A stretch of DNA of 64,000 bases from contig CAWDXZ010000003.1 in the NCBI GenBank assembly GCA_963806455.1, positions 62,001-126,000 on the forward strand. Reading direction: 5' to 3'. The DNA comes from Bog-756 sp963806455. Its GTDB lineage: Bacteria > Actinomycetota > Acidimicrobiia > Acidimicrobiales > RAAP-2. Position numbers and translations under genes: made by a program. The notes under the pieces were generated by a model, which was not told the DNA's origin, did not search any database, and saw only the letters and a list, made by a program, of their open reading frames with translations. This document shows, piece after piece, positions 41,332 through 49,466 of this stretch; position 1 is the first letter of the stretch, and every line of letters begins with the position of its first letter.

Positions 41332-42300
41332 TCAGCTGCGGTTGAGCGCCTCTTCGAGGACCCGAGCCATGGCCGTCATGCCGATGGCGGTGGGATGCAA
41401 CGGGTACCGCCCGGCCGAGATCGTGAAGGGGTCGACCCACCGGGTGTCGTCATCGGTGCAGGCGTTGTGCGGTGCACTGGGTGTGGCCATGTCGACGTAG
41501 TCATCCCCGGCCACGGCCGCATCGTGGGCCAGGGCGGCGTTGAGGTGGAGCTCGAGGTCGCGGAGTTGGCCGACATCGTGCACCGAGAAGGGGAGCCGCG
41601 GCCAGCACCCGGGACCCGAGGGCGGGACGATGTCGGGGTAACCGATGACCAGTACCCGGGCGTGCGGACTCCTGGCTCGGATCTCGTGGAGGGAAGCCAT
41701 CACCCTGGTGCCCGCCTCGTGAACGGCCGACGCCAACTGGGCCGCCCCGTCGGGTGTGCCGTCCGAGGTGCAGGTCCATCCCGTCCGTGTGCCACCCCAC
41801 GGTGTGGCCGACACGCAGTTCGCCGCGATGTCCGAGAAGCCAACGTCGTTCCCACCGATGCCGAGGGTGACCAGCGAGGTGGACGGACCGACGGCCGAGA
41901 GCTGGGGCGGTATCCCCGGGCCCTGAGATCCCATGAGATCTCGAGTCGTGGCTCCGGTGCAGCTCACGTCGTGCAACGCCAGCCCGAGTGCCCGTGCGGC
42001 CAACGACGGATAGTTCTGCGACGAGCGCCGGCACGCACTTGGCGCGCTCGGACCGGTCACCGCTCCGAGCTGGGACGGGACGCCCGGTCCCGATGTGAAG
42101 GAGTCCCCGAGCGCCACATAGGAACGCCCGGGGCGGAGGGCCTGGCCTGCCCGGGCGGACCCCGCCCCCGCCGTGCCGGGGCATGCCGCCACTGTCGCCC
42201 CGACGAGCAGCGAGCCGGCGAGCACGAGTCGACGGAGGCCCTCATATCGGCGCGTCCAGGACCGTCCGGCCCGGGGAGGTGTGTTCGGCAGGGAAGACAT
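41332..42300 (-). CDS. Secreted SGNH/GDSL-family esterase
   Basis: A 322-aa exported SGNH hydrolase. The signal region LRRLVLAGSLLVGATVAACPGTAGAG is followed by block I YVALGDSFTSGPG (nucleophile Ser), block III VTLGIGGNDVGFSD (Gly and Asn) and block V YPLHPTAIGMTAM with the catalytic His; the Asp is three residues before that His in related enzymes, while here the stretch is AGRYPLH, so the acid is uncertain. Six Cys residues fit disulfides in the mature domain, as in Streptomyces lipases. ATG 42300 was taken; GTG 42306 is possible. It probably cleaves acyl esters outside the cell. Confidence 0.87.
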   Translation of the reverse strand: MSSLPNTPPRAGRSWTRRYEGLRRLVLAGSLLVGATVAACPGTAGAGSARAGQALRPGRSYVALGDSFTSGPGVPSQLGAVTGPSAPSACRRSSQNYPSLAARALGLALHDVSCTGATTRDLMGSQGPGIPPQLSAVGPSTSLVTLGIGGNDVGFSDIAANCVSATPWGGTRTGWTCTSDGTPDGAAQLASAVHEAGTRVMASLHEIRARSPHARVLVIGYPDIVPPSGPGCWPRLPFSVHDVGQLRDLELHLNAALAHDAAVAGDDYVDMATPSAPHNACTDDDTRWVDPFTISAGRYPLHPTAIGMTAMARVLEEALNRS

Positions 42301-42400
42301 CGTCACGGCGGCGTGATGTTAGGCCGGTGGGGGCCGAGAAAAGCGGCGGCACGTTCGGCAACGCCTCTGCCCCCGGGTCCCCCTCTGAGTACGTTTGGGT

Positions 42401-43138
42401 ATGGCCTCGAGCAGCGACGACATTCCCTCGGCCGTGCTTCTGGACGCGGGTGGGGTGTTCGTCCTCCCCGACCCCGAGCGCATCCTCGGGGCTTTCGCCC
42501 GGGCCGAGTGCTCCGTCGGACAAGACGTGCTGACCGATGCCCACTACCGGGCCGCGGCACGGTTCGGGATCCACCTCGACGTCGAGGCACATTGGACCGA
42601 GGCCTGGCTGCACTACCTCCAGACCTACGTCGCCGAGTGCGGCGTGCCGGACGATTGGCGGGACGAGGCCCACCGGCATGTCGACAGCGAGTTCGCAGAT
42701 GCGGCGTTGTGGGTCGAACCCGTGTCGGGCAGCCGCCAGGGATTGAGGGCATTGGCCGATACCGGGGTCCGGCTCGGCATCGTCTCGAACGCCGACGGGA
42801 TGATGGCCCAGAGGCTCGCCCAACTCGAGCTCTGCCAGGTGGGCCCCGGCGTCGGTGTCGACATCGAGTGCGTGGTCGACTCGGGAAACGTCGGGATCAT
42901 GAAGCCCGACCCTCGGATCTTCGGCGCCGCCGTCGAGCTTCTCGGCCTCCGGCCCGATCAGGTCTGGTATGTCGGCGACATGCCGGCGATCGACGTCGTC
43001 GGTGCCAGACGGGCAGGGATCCGGCCATTCCTGATGGATCCGCTCGGACTCCACCTCGAGGCCAGCTATGACCGGATTCCGTCGCTGGCGGCGCTGGCCG
43101 AGTTGATCGCGGGACGGCCCGGAGGGGCACAGGTGTGA
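42401..43138 (+). CDS. HAD-superfamily hydrolase
   Basis: A 245-aa HAD protein. Motif I is AVLLDAGGVFVLPD with nucleophile Asp15, but the usual second Asp (DxD) is replaced by Gly. Motif II is the Ser/Thr region LGIVSNADG, motif III the Lys of IMKPDPRIFG, and motif IV VWYVGDMPAIDVVGARRAG. The DxG arrangement occurs in haloacid-dehalogenase-like and some phosphonatase relatives, so a dehalogenase or an unusual phosphatase are both possible. ATG 42401 is preferred over TTG 42395. Its stop overlaps the start of the ParB-like gene by 4 bp, so they form an operon. Confidence 0.87.
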   Translation: MASSSDDIPSAVLLDAGGVFVLPDPERILGAFARAECSVGQDVLTDAHYRAAARFGIHLDVEAHWTEAWLHYLQTYVAECGVPDDWRDEAHRHVDSEFADAALWVEPVSGSRQGLRALADTGVRLGIVSNADGMMAQRLAQLELCQVGPGVGVDIECVVDSGNVGIMKPDPRIFGAAVELLGLRPDQVWYVGDMPAIDVVGARRAGIRPFLMDPLGLHLEASYDRIPSLAALAELIAGRPGGAQV

Positions 43139-43647
43139 CCGACGGGGAGGAGTTCTCCTTCGCCTCGGCCAAGCGTGCTGCCGACGGGGACCGGCTGGCC
43201 GATTGGGTGGTCGATTTCCTCGTCAGCCCGGGTAGCGACAACGCCCCCCTGGCCGCGGCCCTCGTCTTCGGCGGCGCGACCTACCTCGGCCCGGTACGGC
43301 TCCGTCTCGACCAGATCACGCCGTTGGCCGGTCCGGACCCAGATGAGGTCGTCGTCCCTGTGGGAGAGGAGGAATGGGAGGCCGACGTCGATGCCATGAA
43401 ATCGAGCATCCAGCAGGGGTGGCACCCTCCACCCCTGCTGGTATCGCACCGTGACGGCCGATACTTCCTGGAGGACGGGAACCACCGCTACGAGACTCTC
43501 CGCCGGGCCGGCGTCACCCACGCCTGGGTGATCCTGGTCTTCACCGATCAGACGCAGCGGCGCCGGTTTCTGGCCGGGCACGGCCTGCCGGACGACCGGG
43601 CCAACGGCACCGGGCGGCGGACCCTCGGGGAGCGTGTGGATCCGTGA
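43135..43647 (+). CDS. ParB/sulfiredoxin-like domain protein
   Basis: A 170-aa protein whose middle part (LRLDQITPLAGPDP to WVILVFTD) follows the ParB/sulfiredoxin nuclease-like fold, including LLVSHRDGRYFLEDGNHRYETLRRAG where the G-N-H-R segment resembles the ParB nucleotide-binding box. It lacks the ParB helix-turn-helix, so it is not a chromosome partition protein. GTG 43135 overlaps the HAD stop (GTGA), showing translational coupling. A role in nucleotide- or phosphate-dependent processing together with the HAD protein is possible, without direct evidence. A perfect 13-bp inverted repeat lies inside the gene (43410-43441). Confidence 0.7.
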   Translation: MTDGEEFSFASAKRAADGDRLADWVVDFLVSPGSDNAPLAAALVFGGATYLGPVRLRLDQITPLAGPDPDEVVVPVGEEEWEADVDAMKSSIQQGWHPPPLLVSHRDGRYFLEDGNHRYETLRRAGVTHAWVILVFTDQTQRRRFLAGHGLPDDRANGTGRRTLGERVDP

Positions 43648-43842
43648 GGCTCAGTTCGCCCCGGCCGGTGGGACGGCCCGCTTCTCCCTCGGACCGGACC
43701 GACCTGCCTCGTGTCGGGATCGTGCTTTGGTGAATGGACGGAGCGCCCGGTCGGCGGTCACACGGGATCCCCAGAGGTAGAACAAGCGCGTGCGCGGAGG
43801 CGGTCGCCGATCTGTCATCGAGCTGCGCCACCGGGAATCGAA

Positions 43843-44145
43843 TCACTCATGGTCGGGGGTGTTGAGGACCTCGGGATGCGTGCCGATGAACCGGGCGTTC
43901 CACTCGACCGGCCCCGCCACGAAGAAGGGCTGCCCGGCGGCAACTGGCGCAACGATGCCGTTGGCGAAGCCCTTGGTGAACATGAACGATTGGAGCTGGA
44001 GGGCGCCGTCGAGCAGCCAAAACAGCCCGAGGACGATTCGCAGGGTCTGTTGGGAGGAGAAAGCCGGCCGCGCCCCGGCCGCTACCCGGCCCGGCGGTCG
44101 GGAGGTCGGGAGTGTCGGACGACCGGTCGTGATGCTGAGAGTCAT
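43843..44145 (-). pseudogene. Truncated small membrane protein (N-terminal part)
   Basis: One hundred codons that begin like an integral membrane protein: LRIVLGLFWLLDGALQLQSFMF is the first helix, then FANGIVAPVAAGQPFFVAGPVEWNARFIGTHPEVLN. I recall full-length relatives going on for about 70 more residues with two or three further helices; here the frame ends at TPDHE. No matching continuation is obvious in the other frames downstream, so it may be truncated by a deletion or be a short variant. ATG 44145 is used; no strong ribosome binding site was seen. Confidence 0.5.
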
Positions 44146-44204
44146 CCGGCTCGACGATCTTCGAGTTGAGCGGACGATCGCGGTCCGGACTGCTTCCCGA
44201 ACAG

Positions 44205-44241
44205 GTCACCGGGTGGGCGCAGGGTCGGCCCACCCGGTGAC
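44205..44241. terminator. Perfect 14-bp hairpin downstream of the decayed YWLVASDGG gene
   Basis: GTCACCGGGTGGGC (44205-44218) and GCCCACCCGGTGAC (44228-44241) pair perfectly around a 9-base loop. It lies 16 bp beyond the stop at 44258 of the minus-strand pseudogene, the normal place for its terminator. Confidence 0.7.
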
Positions 44242-44257
44242 TGTTCGGCGTTCGACC

Positions 44258-44705
44258 TCAGGCCGCCGAACCGAAGAAGGGCATCCCCTCACCTGGTGGG
44301 GTGAAGGTGAAGACACCACCGTCGGATGCCACCAGCCAGTAGCCGTCGTAGGAGTTGTCGTTGAGGCCCGGCGATCACCGGCCGGTTCAACGTGATCCCC
44401 CCGTCCTGCCCCCGCCTCGCAACCGGTGGTGGCCGCTGAGGAGACATTGGCGTCGCAGTAGTAGTTCTCGCTGTAGAGCAGGTCGCCATGGTGCCGTTGT
44501 AGTAGCCATTGGACTCGCCCACTTGGCCACAGGTAGGCGCGTCATTGCCGCAGTTGTATTGGAGGGGGTCGATCGTCGTTCCGCTGTTGGCGTTCGGAGC
44601 CGGGTCCTGGACCGCATGTCGAGAGGCGGCGCCGGCCGTCGATGCCGTGTACGACTCCGGATCGACGCGTGGGAGGGGGACGACCGTGCCGCAGTCCTCC
44701 TCCGG
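44258..44705 (-). pseudogene. Relic of an exported protein with a YWLVASDGG module, several frameshifts
   Basis: Reading the minus strand with frame changes restores one protein-like stretch: EEDCGTVVPLPRVDPESYTAS to QYNCGNDAPTCGQVGESNGYYNG in one frame, then HHGDLLYSENYYCDANVSS in another, then PVIAG and LNDNSYDGYWLVASDGG, ending GMPFFGSAA and a stop at 44258. At least two single-base indels are needed (near 44490 and near 44375). 'GYWLVASDGGxFxFG' modules are common in exported repeat proteins of Acidimicrobiia. The N-terminus is unclear and may overlap the DegV start region. It is either a decayed gene or poorly resolved sequence. Confidence 0.7.
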
Positions 44706-44779
44706 GTGCCAGAATCATCAGATCGATTCCACCGACTCCCTGGATTGCTGACCAGGCGACGAGCACGAGGAGGATCTCC

Positions 44780-45622
44780 ATGGCCGGTGTCCATGTCGTG
44801 AGCGACAGCTCGTGTGACCTCGCTGAAGACGAGATGGGGGCGCTCGACATCACCATCGTGCCCCTGAGCATCCGGTTTGGAGACGAGGAGTTCACCGACC
44901 GTCAGGACCTGACGGTCGAGGATTTCTACGACAGGATGGCAGCCTCCGACACGCTCCCCCAAACGGCCTGTCCCCCTCCGAGTGCCTTCCAACAGGCATT
45001 CCAGAACGCCGATGCTGCTGGGGCCGACTCGGTCGTCTGCCTCACCATCTCGGGCGAGCTGTCCAATACGTTGCAATCCGCCCGGGTGGGAGCCGACGCC
45101 TACCAGGGCAGGCTGCCCGTACACGTGATCGACACTCGGACCGTCTCGAGCGGGCTCGGCACGCTCGTACTCGAAGCAGCCAGGGCGGCCAGGGCGGGAG
45201 CCGACGCCGACGCCGTCGTGCGACGGGTCAACGATCTGCTGCGCCGGACCCGCGTCGTTGCCGCCCTGAACACGCTCGACAACCTGCGAAAGGGCGGGCG
45301 CATCGGCGGGGCCAAGGCGATGGTGGGCTCGATCCTGTCGATCAAGCCTCTGGTGGAGATCGCCGACGGCAGGGTGGAAGAGGCGGGCAAGCCCCGGACC
45401 CGCAAGAGGGCCCTTCACATGATGTACGAGCGTATGACTCGTGCCGGGTCGGCCGGACACGTGGCCGTCATGCATGGAGGCGCACAGGACCTCGACGAGT
45501 TCCTCGACCTCATCGCACCCCGATTCCCCCGGGCGTCGCTCCGGATCGGGAAACTCGGAGCCGTCATCGGTGCTCACGGTGGCCCGGAGATCATCGGCGT
45601 GAGCTGGGTCGACGCGACCTGA
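44780..45622 (+). CDS. DegV-family fatty-acid-binding protein
   Basis: A 280-aa DegV protein, the bacterial fatty-acid-binding component (FakB) that presents a fatty acid to a FakA kinase. The opening VHVVSDSSCDLAEDEMGALDITIVPLSIRFGDEEF and TACPPPSAFQQAF with CLTISGELSNTLQSAR are diagnostic. IDTRTVSSGLGTLV contains the region that contacts the carboxylate, and SILSIKPLVEIADGRVE follows. ATG 44780 sits behind GAGGAGGA. No FakA gene is in the window. The gene stands alone in front of two small genes of other families. Confidence 0.92.
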   Translation: MAGVHVVSDSSCDLAEDEMGALDITIVPLSIRFGDEEFTDRQDLTVEDFYDRMAASDTLPQTACPPPSAFQQAFQNADAAGADSVVCLTISGELSNTLQSARVGADAYQGRLPVHVIDTRTVSSGLGTLVLEAARAARAGADADAVVRRVNDLLRRTRVVAALNTLDNLRKGGRIGGAKAMVGSILSIKPLVEIADGRVEEAGKPRTRKRALHMMYERMTRAGSAGHVAVMHGGAQDLDEFLDLIAPRFPRASLRIGKLGAVIGAHGGPEIIGVSWVDAT

Positions 45623-45769
45623 CCCCGAAGCGCGCCGTGGACCTGGGAGGCGTGCCGATCTCCATCTTTCGGTCCCGACGCCACGTGCTCCTCGCGCTCC
45701 ACGGGTGCCGGGACGAGTCGCTACGGTGTAGCCCGCAAGGTCCCGATCGCCGACGATGGGAGACAGGTC

Positions 45770-46216
45770 ATGACCAGCAAGGCCGACTTCTCGCCTGAGG
45801 AGTGGCAGCTCATCCTGGAAGCGGCTCCGAGTGCGGGCATGATCGTGGTCACGGCCCAACGGGGTGGCTCGTTTCGTGAGGCCATTGCCATGGCCAAGGC
45901 CTACGTCGAGGCCCGGCAGCACCACGGCGAGAGCGAGCTGCTGGATGAGATCGTCGCAGCCAAGCCCGAGCGGGATCACACTCACTACCATTCTCCCGAT
46001 GAGCTCAAAGCGCACGGCCTTCAACACCTCCGCGATTCGGTCGCTCTGCTCGAGCGCAAGGCCACGCCGGCCGAGGTGGACGAGTACCGCAGCTTCATCG
46101 TCACGCTGGCCGAAAAGGTTGCAGCCGCTCACCGAGAGCACGGTCGGGACGTGAGCGATGCCGAGCAGGCGGCGATCAACGACATTGCCACCGCCCTGAG
46201 TGCAACTCCGGCCTAG
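45770..46216 (+). CDS. Conserved helical protein of unknown function
   Basis: A 148-aa acidic protein with no signal peptide or membrane helix. It starts FSPEEWQLILEAAPSAGMIVVTAQRGGSFREA, a pattern I associate with uncharacterised proteins of actinobacteria and cyanobacteria, and continues as amphipathic helices (EYRSFIVTLAEKVAAAHREHG). The ending DAEQAAINDIATALSA is also helical. GGAGACAG precedes ATG 45770. The middle HTHYHSPDE has a His cluster that could bind metal. Nothing in the neighbourhood (DegV, hemerythrin) gives a firm role. Confidence 0.7.
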   Translation: MTSKADFSPEEWQLILEAAPSAGMIVVTAQRGGSFREAIAMAKAYVEARQHHGESELLDEIVAAKPERDHTHYHSPDELKAHGLQHLRDSVALLERKATPAEVDEYRSFIVTLAEKVAAAHREHGRDVSDAEQAAINDIATALSATPA

Positions 46217-46338
46217 GCCGTCGATCGATCCCGCCCCATGACGTGATGGGTGCTCCGGATTGTGGCTGGTGACGGACTGACGGGCACCGCTGGATGAGGG
46301 TATCTTCGGACGGACTCACAGACAGGCAAGGAGGGCGA

Positions 46339-47001
46339 GTGGACGATCCCGGGGAGTACTCCACCAACACCAACGACATGCGGGCCGTGCACGGCGCGTT
46401 GCAATCCTCGCTCGGTTCGGCCGAGGGGCTGGTCACCGGGGCGGGGAACGATCCGGCGGCGGTCGCCACTGTGTCCTCGTTCTTCGACAACGTGATCGAG
46501 TTCCTGCGCATCCACCACCAGGGTGAGGACGAGTTGATCTACCCGGTGCTCGAGGCGCGCTGTCCCGAGCACCTGGAGGTGATCTCCCGCGTCGAGGGCC
46601 AGCACAGTCTGCTGGACCAGCCGATCGCCTCCTCGAGGTCCGCCATCGACTCCTGGCGTTCGGACCCGGGTCCGGCGGCTGCCGGAGGTCTCATCGACGC
46701 CCTGTCGATCGTCGGCGATATGTTAGGCCCCCACCTCGTCGACGAGGAGGAGCACATCCTGCCGCTGGCCACGGCCTACATGTCTCCCGAAGAGTGGGCT
46801 GAGCTGACCGGCCATTCCCTTCGCCTGTTCACGGGGGACAAGCCCTGGCTGGCCCTCGGACTGGTCCGTGAAGGACTGAACGAGGACCAGAGGTCTCAGA
46901 TGCTGGCCGGGATGCCGGTGCATCTCCAGGAGTTGTGGGCCGAAGAATGGGAGCCGGCCTTCACCGGGTTCATCGGTAAGGTCCGCGCCATCTCGGCCTG
47001 A
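46339..47001 (+). CDS. Hemerythrin HHE-domain protein
   Basis: A 220-aa protein with a four-helix hemerythrin domain over about residues 10-145. Likely iron ligands are the His of MRAVHGAL, the His pair and Glu of RIHHQGEDELIYP, the His of EGQHSLLD, and the His and Glu of GPHLVDEEEHILP. Such proteins bind oxygen or NO, or repair iron centres. The C-terminal 75 residues are helical and without assignment. GTG 46339 lies behind AAGGAGGG; the longer frame from 46294 lacks such a site. It is a single gene, transcribed in the same direction as the 148-aa gene. Confidence 0.88.
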   Translation: MDDPGEYSTNTNDMRAVHGALQSSLGSAEGLVTGAGNDPAAVATVSSFFDNVIEFLRIHHQGEDELIYPVLEARCPEHLEVISRVEGQHSLLDQPIASSRSAIDSWRSDPGPAAAGGLIDALSIVGDMLGPHLVDEEEHILPLATAYMSPEEWAELTGHSLRLFTGDKPWLALGLVREGLNEDQRSQMLAGMPVHLQELWAEEWEPAFTGFIGKVRAISA

Positions 47002-47063
47002 GCCCTACGACGTCGGGGTGACCGAACCGGTCTCCCCCCACCTCGCAGCCAGCCACCTCGCGG

Positions 47064-47336
47064 CTAGCCCCGTCGATCGGCCCGTCGCTCCCGACGACGC
47101 CGGTGCCGCCGCAACACGCCCAGACCCAGCCACAGCAGCGCCCCGACCGCGGCTGTGACCAGGGTGAACAACCAGAGGGGCCAGGTGAAGGTCCAGACCA
47201 GGAAGTGGAGCGTGACCTTCTCGGTGTTCTGGATCATGAAGATGAGGAGTAGGCCGCCCCCGGTCAGAGAGGCGATGGCGCCGCCACCCAGCCGTGCCCG
47301 GCTCGTGCCGTCGCCGGGCGGACTCTGTTGGGCCAT
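47064..47336 (-). CDS. LapA-like (DUF1049) small membrane protein
   Basis: A 90-aa protein with two membrane helices: GGGLLLIFMIQNTEKVTLHFLVW, whose QNT and F residues are the conserved DUF1049/LapA pattern, and PLWLFTLVTAAVGALLWLGLGVL, followed by a very basic tail (RRHRRRRERRADRR). ATG 47336 follows GAGGAG; a longer frame from 47393 is less likely. In proteobacteria LapA helps lipopolysaccharide assembly; actinobacterial versions are of unknown function. It stands alone on the minus strand. Confidence 0.82.
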   Translation of the reverse strand: MAQQSPPGDGTSRARLGGGAIASLTGGGLLLIFMIQNTEKVTLHFLVWTFTWPLWLFTLVTAAVGALLWLGLGVLRRHRRRRERRADRRG

Positions 47337-47650
47337 GTCGACTCCTCTGGATTGCTTACGGTCCATCTTGAACGGCCGACCCGGCGGAGACAAGCGATGC
47401 GATGCGGACCACAGCGCTCCGGCGGGCGGGCTGGGCTGGGGCCGTCACCGTCAGGTCAGTCGTTGTCGATCGCGTGGAACGGGCAGACCTCGCCCGGCGA
47501 GACGTCCTTACCCGTGCCCTCGGCCTGTGTCCGGCGCAGGTCACCCCCTCCATGTGATCGGCGATCTCGGACGGACAGGCCGGCAGATCCTGCCGTCACA
47601 ACCGGAGCGGACGGAGCGATCCCACATCGACGACCCGGTCTGCAAGAGTG
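47337..47650. other. Intergenic region with a possible small Cys/His peptide end
   Basis: No confident gene. On the minus strand a frame ends at 47456 with TGKDVSPGEVCPFHAIDND, which has a protein-like composition and could be the C-terminus of a small protein. Its upstream part (towards 47560) reads better in a neighbouring frame (IADHMEGVTCAG), so a frameshifted or decayed small gene is possible. The rest holds the promoter of the plus-strand gene at 47651. Confidence 0.35.
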
Positions 47651-48157
47651 ATGCCCGTGTTCGTGACGACTCATGTCCTCTCCGGGGTGCTGATCGGTCG
47701 GGTGGCAGACGGCAGGCCGGCGGCTGCCTTTGCGGCAGGGGTCGGGTCGCACCTGGTTTTGGACTCCCTCCCTCATTGGGGTTGCGAGAAGGTGAAAGAG
47801 GATGGCTACGAGGAGTTCTTCAAGATGGCCAAGCGAGACGGCCTCATCGGACTGGGCACCGTGGCCGCCATACTGGCTGCCGTCGAGAAGCGGGACCGGA
47901 TGGCCACCATCGCCGCCATCGCCGGTGCCGTCTTGCTCGACCTGGACAAGCCGTCTCAGTACTTCCTCGGCATCAATCCGTTCCCCCGGGTGGTGGCGCG
48001 ACTCCATTCCCGAGTCCAGAACGAGTCCTCGGACGGGATGCCGAAGGAGTTCGCCTACGGAGTCCTCTTCGCCCTGGCCGACACGGTCATGATCGCGGCA
48101 CGCCGATCATCCGGTGCCCCCGGGGTCCAAGACGGCCGGTGGCGGGGACACGACTGA
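47651..48157 (+). CDS. Membrane protein of unknown function, YdjM-like start
   Basis: A 168-aa protein with likely membrane segments near residues 5-40 (VTTHVLSGVLIGR, AAAFAAGVGSHLVLDSLPHWG) and 65-95 (GLIGLGTVAAILAAV, IAAIAGAVLLDL). The His residues in TTHVLSG and in SHLVLDSLPHWG fall where the membrane-bound metal-dependent hydrolase family (YdjM/LexA-regulated) keeps its ligands, but the match is partial. ATG 47651 is used; GTG 47648 is directly upstream. The C-terminus is polar. Confidence 0.65.
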   Translation: MPVFVTTHVLSGVLIGRVADGRPAAAFAAGVGSHLVLDSLPHWGCEKVKEDGYEEFFKMAKRDGLIGLGTVAAILAAVEKRDRMATIAAIAGAVLLDLDKPSQYFLGINPFPRVVARLHSRVQNESSDGMPKEFAYGVLFALADTVMIAARRSSGAPGVQDGRWRGHD

Positions 48158-48245
48158 ACGGCGGTCCGATTCCACTCCGGGGCTGTCGGCTCCGGGCCGC
48201 CTCGTCCACCTCCCGGTCGCGCTCCTCCGTGCCTCCTCGGCCACC

Positions 48246-49313
48246 TCAGGCTGAGTCCGCGACCCAGTCCATCCACGCCCCGTGTTGGTGCACCCCGGCC
48301 AGCATCTGGCCGGCGGCCCGATCGCCATCCGTCTCGAAGAGGACGGCCCCGAGGGCATGGTCGGCCGGCGCGGCGTCCGGGAATTCGGCCAGGTCCGCCA
48401 GGACCGAACCGTCGTCGGCCGCCAGCCAAGCCACCGGACGCCGCCGCGAGGCCTCGGTGAGTGCGGCCACGTAGTCCAGCCTCTGGCCCCGATCGAGGTA
48501 CGAGAACGACCAGGTGTTGATGACCACGGCGGACAGGCCCGATTCGAGGCCGTCGAGCAGTCGGGGCAGATCCTCGACGGCATCCCCGGCGTGGACCGTG
48601 GGCAAGCGATCCTGCGCCAGCCGGATCGAGGCCTCCGTCCGCGCCAGCCGCCCCGTGTCCGGCCACACGCAGGCGAGCAGCCAGCGGGCATCGTCCGGAT
48701 TGCCGAGGTCGACCGGTGACCGGTCGAGACCTGCCCGCCAGGCGAAGGCGGGCAAGGTCGGGGCGATCAGGGGGTCACCCCCGACCACGGCACACTCGAT
48801 GCGGACCGGCGAACCCGCCGGCCCCGTGGCGCCGTGGCCGCCGTAGTCGAAGCGGTACCGATCGGCGATGAGGTTGAGGCCGGCGCTTGCCCCGACGTCG
48901 ATGAGTGCCAAGGGGCCCGGTAGCCGGAGGCTCACCCAGGTCAGTGCGGGGCCGAGGAGCGCGCTCCGACCGCAGTCGTTGGTCTGGACCCGGCGCACGT
49001 CGAGCAGTGCCGCCAGCTCGTCATGGTGATCGCGGCAGAGCTCGAGGAACAGCGGCCCGGGGTCGGCCGGGGACCGGCCGGTGTAGACGTCGGCCAGGGG
49101 ATGGTCGAGATCACCCAGCAGGAGGTAGTGGACGGCGCCGAGCAGCACCGGAGGCAGGTGGGCTTCGGGTGGTGCCAGGCGGCAGAGCTCGAGCGTGGTG
49201 ACGTCGGTGGACACCGATTCGGCGATCCGCTCGTACAGGGGTGAGTAGCCCCGGAACTGGTGCTCGGCGAACCAGGCCCACAGGCGGGCCAGCGCGTCGG
49301 TTCTGTCCTCCAT
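48246..49313 (-). CDS. DUF2332-family protein
   Basis: A 355-aa protein of the DUF2332 family (COG4427), found mostly in actinobacteria. Recognition rests on the N-terminal WFAEHQFRGYSPLYERIAESV, RRVQTNDCGRSALLGPAL, and LALIDVGASAGLNLIADRY, which resembles a SAM-binding loop of methyltransferases. The later part has VVINTWSFSYLDRGQRLDYVAAL. ATG 49313 has GAGG upstream; the open frame continues to 49403 without support. The function is unknown; a methyltransferase-like role has only the loop as evidence. Confidence 0.82.
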   Translation of the reverse strand: MEDRTDALARLWAWFAEHQFRGYSPLYERIAESVSTDVTTLELCRLAPPEAHLPPVLLGAVHYLLLGDLDHPLADVYTGRSPADPGPLFLELCRDHHDELAALLDVRRVQTNDCGRSALLGPALTWVSLRLPGPLALIDVGASAGLNLIADRYRFDYGGHGATGPAGSPVRIECAVVGGDPLIAPTLPAFAWRAGLDRSPVDLGNPDDARWLLACVWPDTGRLARTEASIRLAQDRLPTVHAGDAVEDLPRLLDGLESGLSAVVINTWSFSYLDRGQRLDYVAALTEASRRRPVAWLAADDGSVLADLAEFPDAAPADHALGAVLFETDGDRAAGQMLAGVHQHGAWMDWVADSA

Positions 49314-49466
49314 GGCACCATCCTCGCGCCGGGCCCGACCGGGCCCGCATGCGGACCGGTCCCGTGCCCCCTCGGGGCCCGGGACCGGTTCCGCCGCCGC
49401 CATGAAGGGGGTGGGCCGCCACCCCCGCCCGGAGGCCGGTCTCCCGGCTGAGGACCGGCCCCCCGG

